A DNA stretch of 42,237 nt from an uncultured Prevotella sp. Its GTDB lineage: Bacteria > Bacteroidota > Bacteroidia > Bacteroidales > Bacteroidaceae. Numbering within the stretch: the first letter of the stretch is position 1; each line of letters starts with the position of its first letter. The stretch is from the NCBI GenBank assembly GCA_900553465.1, contig USDT01000025.1, positions 1-42,237 on the forward strand, written 5' to 3'. A program made the position numbers and the translations under genes. Under the pieces are notes generated by a model, which saw only the letters and a program-made list of their open reading frames with translations, did no database searches and had not been told where the DNA came from. Positions 29,978 to 36,686 of this stretch are shown here, in pieces.

Positions 29978-30811
29978 TTATTTATTATCGGCCATTGCGT
30001 TCTCCCTTGCGCGCCGCTCCTCGTCTATGAGCTGGAAGTTCTTCTTCTTGAGCTCGAAGCTGTTGCTGAGATACTTCTCGCGCACCACCTTGTTGGCAGC
30101 AAGTTCCTCGGGCGCACCCTGGAACAGAATCTTACCTTCGAAGAGAAGGTAGGCGCGGTCGGTGATGTTGAGCGTCTCGTGCACGTTGTGGTCGGTGATG
30201 AGAATACCGATGTTGCGGTATTTCAGACGCCAGACAATGTGCTGTATGTCCTCAACGGCAATAGGGTCGACACCGGCGAAAGGCTCGTCGAGCATGATGA
30301 ACTTAGGATCGATGGCCAGACAGCGCGCTATCTCCGTACGGCGGCGCTCGCCTCCGGAGAGCTGGTCGCCCTTGTTCTTGCGCACCTTGTTGAGTCGGAA
30401 CTCGCTGATAAGGCTTTCGAGCTTGTCCAGCTGTTCGGCACGTGAGAGTCCGGTCATCTCGAGAACGGAGAGTATGTTGTCCTCGACACTCATCTTGCGG
30501 AACACGCTTGCCTCCTGCGGCAGGTATCCCACTCCGGCACGCGCACGCTTATAGACAGGATAATCGGTTATTTCCTGATCGTCGAGATAGATGTGTCCGG
30601 CGTTCGGGACGATGAGTCCCGTAGTCATGTAGAACGACGTTGTCTTGCCCGCTCCGTTAGGTCCGAGCAGTCCGACAATCTCACCCTGCTTCACGTTTAT
30701 CGACACATCGTTAACAACGGTGCGCTTGCCATAGCGCTTCACGAGTCCTTCGGTGCGCAGCACCATGCTGTGCGTAGAGGCCGCACCGGCCTTGTTGTCT
30801 GTTTCGTTCAT
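29978..30811 (-). CDS. lptB: LptB, ATPase of the LPS export ABC transporter
   Basis: Cytoplasmic ATPase that powers extraction of LPS from the inner membrane with LptFG. From Met at 30811 the product has 277 residues: Walker A GPNGAGKT (50-57), signature LSGGERRR (151-158), Walker B FIMLDEP (171-177) and the switch His208. The Q-loop sits in YLPQEASVFRK, a segment typical of LptB. The frame stays open to an ATG at 30862, but an almost ideal promoter at 30832-30863 lies in that extension, so 30811 is chosen; Met at the sixteenth codon is another possibility. The C-terminal extension (about 250-277) is longer than in E. coli LptB (241 residues). Confidence 0.93.
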   Translation of the reverse strand: MNETDNKAGAASTHSMVLRTEGLVKRYGKRTVVNDVSINVKQGEIVGLLGPNGAGKTTSFYMTTGLIVPNAGHIYLDDQEITDYPVYKRARAGVGYLPQEASVFRKMSVEDNILSVLEMTGLSRAEQLDKLESLISEFRLNKVRKNKGDQLSGGERRRTEIARCLAIDPKFIMLDEPFAGVDPIAVEDIQHIVWRLKYRNIGILITDHNVHETLNITDRAYLLFEGKILFQGAPEELAANKVVREKYLSNSFELKKKNFQLIDEERRARENAMADNK

Positions 30812-30831
30812 ATCAATGATTATATCGGTTA

Positions 30832-30863
30832 CAAAGTTAAATGTTTTTATCTTTCCGTGCAAA
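30832..30863 (-). promoter_or_regulatory. promoter of lptB
   Basis: The minus strand has TTTG (30860-30863), a 20-nt spacer and TAACTTTG (30832-30839), close to the ideal Bacteroidota promoter. Predicted start near 30825, about 14 nt before the chosen ATG. Confidence 0.7.
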
Positions 30864-31519
30864 CCATGTTTTATGCTTTTTTACAAACAGGCGTCACAGC
30901 ACAAACACGCCGACCGCCGGCCGCATGCGCCAGCCTGCAAGGACGGGCCACGGGCGACATTCATCCTCAACGTCGCGGCGACGGATGCAAATTTTCATTA
31001 ACATATGTTCACTTTTAGAGAATTGGATTTAACATTTCATTTTTCTCTTTCCAGCGAGACGCCGCGCCCTCCGGCCATGCCGAAGAGCCCATTCCGCACA
31101 TATGGCAGGACGACGGCAGACAGTCCGCAGCGCGAAAGAGCCTCCGTTGCACTGCAAAACAGACCAAACAACAGCTCAATCAAGACCATATCACCCTCCG
31201 AAATGGACTATTCCGGAGTGCGAAACAGGCTCTTTCACAAGACCGGAAAGACAAGTATGGAGCGACACATACCGTAAACAGGTGTATATCAACAATTTAT
31301 GCCAACTTCTCATTTTCGCAAAATTCGGAGTAGAGGGAGCGTCCGCTCGCCACGACGCGAATTTTGAGCGACCGGCACGACGAAAATTTAACAATAGGAC
31401 ATCGCTTTTTCTGATTTTTTATATGTCGGCCGGAGCATAATCCCCACCCCGCCGTCACGGGCGCACCAAATAAAGACCGCGGGCGCACCAATCTGAAATA
31501 AACATAAAACTTCAACGCT
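30864..31519. other. ~650-bp noncoding stretch between divergent lptB and mlaE
   Basis: Short overlapping frames in this stretch have no domain features and are judged spurious. It is largely made up of the second copy of the intergenic module also seen at 22.8 kb. Confidence 0.5.
30965..31405 (+). repeat. ~430-bp intergenic module, copy 2
   Basis: Ordered matches to 22795-23225, with the best block at 31026-31055. It also contains facing strings CTCATTTTCGC (31310-31320) and GCGAATTTTGAG (31367-31378) that could form a long-range hairpin; the second also resembles part of repeat B (around 11996-12007). Confidence 0.45.
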
Positions 31520-31553
31520 TTTGGTAGTTTTTAATCTTTTATTACTACTTTTG
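31520..31553 (+). promoter_or_regulatory. promoter of mlaE-mlaF
   Basis: TTTG (31520-31523), a 22-nt spacer and TACTTTTG (31546-31553). Predicted start near 31560, about 30 nt before the mlaE ATG. The spacer is two bases longer than ideal. Confidence 0.6.
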
Positions 31554-31590
31554 CACCCGTACATTCATAGACATATCAAAAAAGCAGAAT

Positions 31591-32337
31591 ATGTTGATTA
31601 CAAAATATTTAAATACCCTCGGACGCTATCTGTTGCTTATGGGGCGCTCGTTCGCACGTCCGGAACGCATGCGCATGTTTCTCAAGCAATACATCAAAGA
31701 AATGTCGTCGCTGGGAGTCAACTCCATCGGCATTGTATTGCTCATCTCGTTCTTTATCGGAGCCGTCATCTGCATTCAGATGAAACTCAACATCCAGAGC
31801 CCGTGGATGCCGCGGTGGGTGTCGGGGTACACCACACGTGAGATTCTGTTGCTCGAGTTCTCCTCGTCCATCATGTGTCTCATCCTTGCCGGTAAGGTGG
31901 GTTCGAACATAGCGTCGGAGCTGGGCACCATGCGCGTGACACAACAGATAGACGCGCTCGAGATAATGGGTGTGAACTCTGCCAACTATCTCATCCTGCC
32001 GAAAATTCTCGGCCTGGTGACCATCATGCCGTTTCTGGTGATATTCTCTTCGGCCACCGGTATACTCGGAGCTTACGGCACGGCGTACATAGGCCACATA
32101 CTTCCACCAGACGACCTGACGCTCGGACTGCAACATTCGTTCAACTCATGGTTCGTATGGATGAGTATCATAAAAAGTCTTTTCTTTGCGTTCATCATAG
32201 CGAGCGTGTCCTCATACTTCGGTTACACCGTGGAGGGAGGTTCGGTTGAAGTGGGAAAAGCCAGCACCGACGCGGTGGTGAGCTCAAGTGTTCTCATACT
32301 GTTCTCCGACGTATTCCTCACCCAGCTGCTCTCCTGA
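31591..32337 (+). CDS. mlaE: MlaE-family ABC transporter permease
   Basis: Inner-membrane permease of a phospholipid-transport (Mla/MCE) ABC system that maintains outer membrane lipid asymmetry. The 248-residue product has about five or six hydrophobic segments and the family's conserved core (GAVICIQ, ELGTMRVTQQIDALEIMGV, then PK). The MlaF ATPase gene follows after 70 nt. No MlaD-like substrate-binding gene is adjacent in the window. Confidence 0.93.
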   Translation: MLITKYLNTLGRYLLLMGRSFARPERMRMFLKQYIKEMSSLGVNSIGIVLLISFFIGAVICIQMKLNIQSPWMPRWVSGYTTREILLLEFSSSIMCLILAGKVGSNIASELGTMRVTQQIDALEIMGVNSANYLILPKILGLVTIMPFLVIFSSATGILGAYGTAYIGHILPPDDLTLGLQHSFNSWFVWMSIIKSLFFAFIIASVSSYFGYTVEGGSVEVGKASTDAVVSSSVLILFSDVFLTQLLS

Positions 32338-32407
32338 GCAAAGGCTTCGCAGAGGGCTGACGGAAAAGGAAAGACCAGAATACAACAAATTTATCACGAA
32401 GAAAAAG

Positions 32408-33190
32408 ATGATTGAAATACAACATTTATATAAATCGTTCGACGGCAAGGAAGTGTTGAAGGACATAAATGCGGTCTTTGAGGACGGAAAGACAAACCTC
32501 ATCATAGGTCAGAGCGGAAGCGGAAAGACCGTGCTGATGAAAAATCTGGTGGGACTGCTCACACCCACAAGCGGCCGGGTGCTGTACGACGGACGCGACT
32601 TTGTGGGACTGAGCAAGGAGGAACGCGTGAACATGCGCCGCGAGATGGGCATGATATTCCAGAGCGCCGCACTCTTCGACTCGCTCAATGTGCTGGAGAA
32701 CGTGATGTTCCCGCTCGACATGTTCTCGTCGATGAACTACCGCGAGCGTGTGAAACGCGCACAGGAATGTCTCGACCGAGTGAACCTCGGCGACGCACAG
32801 TACAAGTTTCCGGGCGAGATATCGGGCGGTATGCAGAAGCGTGTGGCCATAGCCCGCGCCATTGTGCTCAACCCGAAGTATCTGTTCTGCGACGAACCTA
32901 ACTCAGGACTCGACCCGCGCACGTCTCTCGTGATAGACTCGCTGCTGAGCGACATCACCAAGGACTTCAACATCACGACCATCATCAACACGCACGACAT
33001 GAACTCGGTGATGGGCATTGGCGAGAACATCATATTCATATATCAGGGTAACAAGGAATGGCAGGGCACCAAGGATGACGTCATGACATCCACCAACGAA
33101 AAGCTGAACGACCTCGTGTTCGCCTCGGAGCTTTTCAAGAAAGTGAAGAAAGTGGAGATGGAGAAAGCCGCTGCCCGCAAAAACAACTGA
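32408..33190 (+). CDS. mlaF: MlaF-family ABC transporter ATPase
   Basis: Cytoplasmic ATPase partner of MlaE. From Met at 32408 the 260-residue product has Walker A GQSGSGKT (34-41), Q-loop MIFQSAALFDSLNV (82-95), signature ISGGMQKR (138-145) and Walker B YLFCDEP (158-164). The frame remains open upstream to 32288, but that would overlap mlaE and add about 40 residues with no ABC homology, so the later ATG is chosen. A hairpin about 50 nt past its end separates it from the convergent gene. Confidence 0.93.
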   Translation: MIEIQHLYKSFDGKEVLKDINAVFEDGKTNLIIGQSGSGKTVLMKNLVGLLTPTSGRVLYDGRDFVGLSKEERVNMRREMGMIFQSAALFDSLNVLENVMFPLDMFSSMNYRERVKRAQECLDRVNLGDAQYKFPGEISGGMQKRVAIARAIVLNPKYLFCDEPNSGLDPRTSLVIDSLLSDITKDFNITTIINTHDMNSVMGIGENIIFIYQGNKEWQGTKDDVMTSTNEKLNDLVFASELFKKVKKVEMEKAAARKNN

Positions 33191-33241
33191 CAAGACAGAC
33201 TTGATTTATTTTTATATCCCGGAGAAAACAACATAAAAATA

Positions 33242-33272
33242 TCCGCCATCGGTTAACACAACCAATGGCGGA
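33242..33272 (-). terminator. hairpin between convergent genes
   Basis: TCCGCCAT and GGTT on the 5' side pair with AACC and ATGGCGGA, with one internal mismatch and a 5-nt loop. The minus-strand exit side is T-rich (TATTTTTATG), fitting termination of the SusE/F-like gene 130 nt upstream. It may also slow transcription arriving from mlaF. Confidence 0.45.
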
Positions 33273-33399
33273 CCCGGTGTTTCTCTGGTTTTCAGACTAT
33301 TGAATATCTTTGTGTATGTCGTCGTCCGGACGCGTCCTGCAATATTCTTCATGCGTCAAAATGCAGGATCGCTCCAGACCGACGGCATTCTTATTATTG

Positions 33400-34128
33400 T
33401 TATTGAGAGATCAGTTCTGCTTTGAATGTTTCGTTGAACACATCCACTGTGATGCGGTATGTTCCGTCCTTAGTTATTGTCCATTTGGTATCATCGCCGT
33501 TTGTTCTTACGAGTTTTGTGCCGAGCGGGTCCTCACCCTGTACAAACGGGTGAATCTCTTTCTGTCCCCAGTTTCTCAATCCCATAATCTTGAAGCTTGA
33601 AGGCTCCTCGATATTCTGATGGGTTTTCAACTCACCGGTCCATGTCCATACCATTTCGTTGTCGGGACTCTGTTTCATCAGTTCCACCTTGAAGGCGTCC
33701 CAGCCTGCATCAGTGGCACCACCGCCCACGTAAGCCTCTTCCCAAGGCACAAACAGTTCGCCTGTAAGTTTCTTGCAGTCGCTGCTTACGTAGAAACGGT
33801 AGCGGTCTTCTGCGAACGGCACCACCCATGAAGCCTTGCCGGCATCAGACGTAAGTTCGGCTTCGATGCCTTTATTCACAATGTACGAATCTTCATATTT
33901 AGGTGCGATATACTTGGTGTCGGCGCCAGCCTTCTCGGTGGTCATTATCTTCAGTTCGCCGTCCTTGAGTGTTCCGGCAAATCTGAATTCACCGTCGGGA
34001 GTCTTCTGCAGCTGGCGTGTTCCTTCTGGAACGGCGCTTCCTGTTATCCACAGATTCTGGTAAGTCTGCGCCTTGACTGTATATCCGAACAGTATTGACA
34101 ATATGAATATAATACTGATATTTCTCAT
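33400..34128 (-). CDS. secreted SusE/SusF-like carbohydrate-binding protein
   Basis: A 242-residue product with a signal peptide (1-20, ending VKAQ) and no lipobox cysteine. The remainder reads as two related beta-sandwich units (about 22-115 and 120-242) resembling SusE/SusF starch-binding-like domains: each opens with a short beta-strand (YQNLWITGSAVPEG; GELFVPWEEAYVGGGATDAGWDA) and ends with a paired-strand segment (RYRFYVSSDCKKLTG; TYRITVDVFNETFKAEL). Classical SusE and SusF are lipoproteins with more domains, so this is a small, probably soluble relative. It lies 141 nt after the GH31 gene on the same strand. Its ligand is unknown; alpha-glucan-like material is a guess from the neighbour. 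Confidence 0.7.
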   Translation of the reverse strand: MRNISIIFILSILFGYTVKAQTYQNLWITGSAVPEGTRQLQKTPDGEFRFAGTLKDGELKIMTTEKAGADTKYIAPKYEDSYIVNKGIEAELTSDAGKASWVVPFAEDRYRFYVSSDCKKLTGELFVPWEEAYVGGGATDAGWDAFKVELMKQSPDNEMVWTWTGELKTHQNIEEPSSFKIMGLRNWGQKEIHPFVQGEDPLGTKLVRTNGDDTKWTITKDGTYRITVDVFNETFKAELISQ

Positions 34129-34185
34129 TTCTTTCTGTTTTTTGTTTTACGAACCATTGATTCTTTTCCGGATTCATGTCCTCTG

Positions 34186-34215
34186 CCGCCGTGCGGAACG
34201 GTCCGCACGAGGCGG
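34186..34215 (-). other. strong hairpin after the GH31 gene
   Basis: GTGCGGA/TCCGCAC (4-nt loop) extended by CCGCC/GGCGG across a 2-nt bulge. No T-tract follows. It may protect or process the GH31 transcript rather than terminate it. Confidence 0.4.
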
Positions 34216-34269
34216 TTCAGACATGGAGCGCAGGCCGGCACATTGCGTCCGGCACTGTCTCCGGATTTA

Positions 34270-36537
34270 TTATTTCACGTTCACCTTTACCACCGTTTTC
34301 TTGCCACATGGTATGTTGGCGAGATTTATCTTCACAGTGCGTGTGGCCTTGTCGTAGCTCCAGTCTGTGCTACTGAGCTTCTTGCCGTCAAGACTTACCG
34401 CTGTAGGAGCGTTCTCTGCAAGCAGTTTCACGGTGTAGTTGCGTTTCTCCGGCATTCCCGGGAACGAACCTTCGCGTGCGTTGATGGTCAGAGTGACGCT
34501 TCCTGCGGTACGTTTCTGCTCGAATCTGGTGTTGGTGAACAATCCCGACTTGTAGCCTTCGGTGTTGTTCTCATCCTCGTAAAGTGTTGAAGAACCGTCA
34601 GCGCCTGGCACAACCTTCAGCACGATGCGGTCAGGACGGTTGTTGAGGTTCATCACATTCTCGTAGTTCACGATGATGCTTCCGGCCTTATAGAAATAAG
34701 GAATTTCGGTCTGCTTGTAGTAATCCACAAACTCTCTGTCGCCTTCCACAACCTTGTTGCGGCACACGTCGAACCATTTTCCTTCCGGCAGCCAGATCTT
34801 TCTTTCTGTTTTTCCATTCTTTCCGGCTGTCAGAACAGGCGCAACGAGAATTTCGTCGCCGAACATGTATTCGTCCTCATAACGGTAGGCGTTGTTCACT
34901 TCAGGATAGTCATAATACAGCGGGCGGCATATTGCGACACCTGTATCATACGACTCGCGTGCGGCGGTGTATATGTAAGGCATGAGTTCGTATCTGAGTT
35001 TCACAGTCTGGAGCAGATCCGGGAAGTTAGGATATTTCCAGATGCGCATCTCAATCTTCGGATCGTTTGTAGCATGAGTTCTGAAAAGCGGAGAGAACAC
35101 ACCATACTGCATCCATCTCAGATAAAGTTCCGGATCGTTGTTGCCGTGCTGGTGGCCGCCAAGATCATGTCCCCAGTAGCCGAAGCCCACGTTTGCAGCA
35201 GTGGCTGTGAAGTAAGGCTGGAAGGCGAGTGTCGGGAATGTGGAGAACGAGTCGCCGGAGAAACCGATAGGATAACGGTGGCTTCCGAGTCCACCCCAAC
35301 GGTGGAATATCAGCGGACGACGGTCCGGATGAGTGGCTTTCATGTCGTTGTAGAACACGTGATTGCACCAGAATGTCTCGCTCAGTCCGTCCATACGCGG
35401 GTTGGTGAGGTTCTGCTGCCAGTCGAGCCACCAGAAGTCCACACCGTCCTTCTCTCTGTGGTGCAGGATGTCCTTGAACATGTTCTTATAGAATACAGAG
35501 TCCTCGAGCTGCCATGGAACAACCTTTGTGGTTGCCGGATCCAGGCCCATATCCTTCGCAAGCAGGCTGAAGTTCTCCTCGTCGCTGTCCACTCCGTCGG
35601 CCGGATGAAGGTTCATCGACACTTTCAGGCCCTGTTCGTGCATCCATTTGAGAAGTCCCTGCGGATCCGGAATAAGCTCTTTGTTCCATGTCCATCCGGT
35701 CCATCCCTCAGTGTGCCAGTCCATATCAAGAATCATCACGTCGATAGGAATCTTGTTGTTCTTTATATCTGTGACAATATCTACAAAGTCCTGCTGTGAG
35801 TAACGCTGGTATTTGCTGTACCAGTAACCGAGCACGAAGAGCGGTGGCATCGGCTGTTTTCCACCGATAAGCGTATAATCGTACAGTGCTTTTTTATATT
35901 GATGGCCGTAGCCGAGGAAGTACCAGTCGATAGCTGTCTTGTCTGCGAGCGGTGCTACCCATGACATACCGTTCACGTTATTGTCGAATGCGAATGTGCG
36001 GCTGCCGTCACCCCTTCGTGCCGAATACGACTCGTCAATGATGGCCCATCCTGCACGCGAGAGCAATCCGTTCTCGAGTTCAGGACGCTTTGAGTCTCCT
36101 ATGCATCCGTCGAGTGTTCGTGTCGTGCCCTTAAGGTTGAGCGCGTCGTCCTTTCCCGGATACCACAGCACTTTCCTGCCATTGAGCGTGAACGTAATGG
36201 AAAGCACATCAGGATTCTTGTCAGCAGCATTTATTTCTGCATTCTTGCGATATTTCAGTTCGAGATCACTCGTACTGATATACAAGTAGTTGTCGTCTTC
36301 GCGTGTCTTGAACGCCGGCACCGGCAGACGACGGTTAACAACCGCGAATGTAGCGCGGTCTTCGAATTTCTTGTCCTTGCTGTACTGGATACGTATCATT
36401 TGCGGCGTGAGCACCGTGAAGCGCGCGCTGCCAGAGACTACTACAGCCTTAGGATCAGCCTTCGGCTCATAGTCTTCCTGCGCCTTTGCCATCAGAGCCA
36501 GGCATGCAAAAGACAGTAACAATAAAATCTTTTTCAT
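34270..36537 (-). CDS. GH31-family glycosidase, secreted
   Basis: Predicted retaining alpha-glycosidase of family 31. The 755-residue product has a signal peptide (1-19, ending AKAQ), an N-terminal beta-sandwich (about 30-225), the catalytic barrel (about 230-560) and C-terminal beta domains including a DUF5110-like part (about 640-755). The nucleophile is expected at Asp372, but the motif reads WWLDWQQ rather than the usual WxDMNE; the acid/base is expected at Asp429 in IGFSGDSFSTF. This variant suggests a specificity other than plain alpha-glucosidase or alpha-xylosidase. It follows the GLUG-protein gene by 149 nt without an evident own promoter. Confidence 0.88.
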   Translation of the reverse strand: MKKILLLLSFACLALMAKAQEDYEPKADPKAVVVSGSARFTVLTPQMIRIQYSKDKKFEDRATFAVVNRRLPVPAFKTREDDNYLYISTSDLELKYRKNAEINAADKNPDVLSITFTLNGRKVLWYPGKDDALNLKGTTRTLDGCIGDSKRPELENGLLSRAGWAIIDESYSARRGDGSRTFAFDNNVNGMSWVAPLADKTAIDWYFLGYGHQYKKALYDYTLIGGKQPMPPLFVLGYWYSKYQRYSQQDFVDIVTDIKNNKIPIDVMILDMDWHTEGWTGWTWNKELIPDPQGLLKWMHEQGLKVSMNLHPADGVDSDEENFSLLAKDMGLDPATTKVVPWQLEDSVFYKNMFKDILHHREKDGVDFWWLDWQQNLTNPRMDGLSETFWCNHVFYNDMKATHPDRRPLIFHRWGGLGSHRYPIGFSGDSFSTFPTLAFQPYFTATAANVGFGYWGHDLGGHQHGNNDPELYLRWMQYGVFSPLFRTHATNDPKIEMRIWKYPNFPDLLQTVKLRYELMPYIYTAARESYDTGVAICRPLYYDYPEVNNAYRYEDEYMFGDEILVAPVLTAGKNGKTERKIWLPEGKWFDVCRNKVVEGDREFVDYYKQTEIPYFYKAGSIIVNYENVMNLNNRPDRIVLKVVPGADGSSTLYEDENNTEGYKSGLFTNTRFEQKRTAGSVTLTINAREGSFPGMPEKRNYTVKLLAENAPTAVSLDGKKLSSTDWSYDKATRTVKINLANIPCGKKTVVKVNVK

Positions 36538-36638
36538 ATTAACCTTATTTTATTATATATAATGTATAGTGTTTACGTTTTTTGAAATCCAGACTTTATC
36601 TACAGCACAGGTGAATGTTTGCGTAACATATTTCCTGC

Positions 36639-36664
36639 TCCGGCCTGCCATATTGCAGGCCGGA
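36639..36664 (-). other. perfect 10-bp hairpin between the GLUG and GH31 genes
   Basis: TCCGGCCTGC and GCAGGCCGGA with a 6-nt loop, 22 nt after the GLUG-protein stop codon. No T-tract follows, so it is not a standard terminator; it could stabilise the upstream mRNA or tune downstream GH31 expression. Confidence 0.45.
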
Positions 36665-36686
36665 CTCAGGAATTCAGGATTTATGT

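Noticed and set aside
30812..30862. Longer start of lptB
   Set aside because: It overlaps a near-ideal promoter (30832-30863) and adds no family sequence.
33305..33312. Plus-strand TATCTTTG near the end of the SusE/F-like gene
   Set aside because: No -33 partner and no gene downstream on that strand; an antisense start is possible, but a chance match is simpler.
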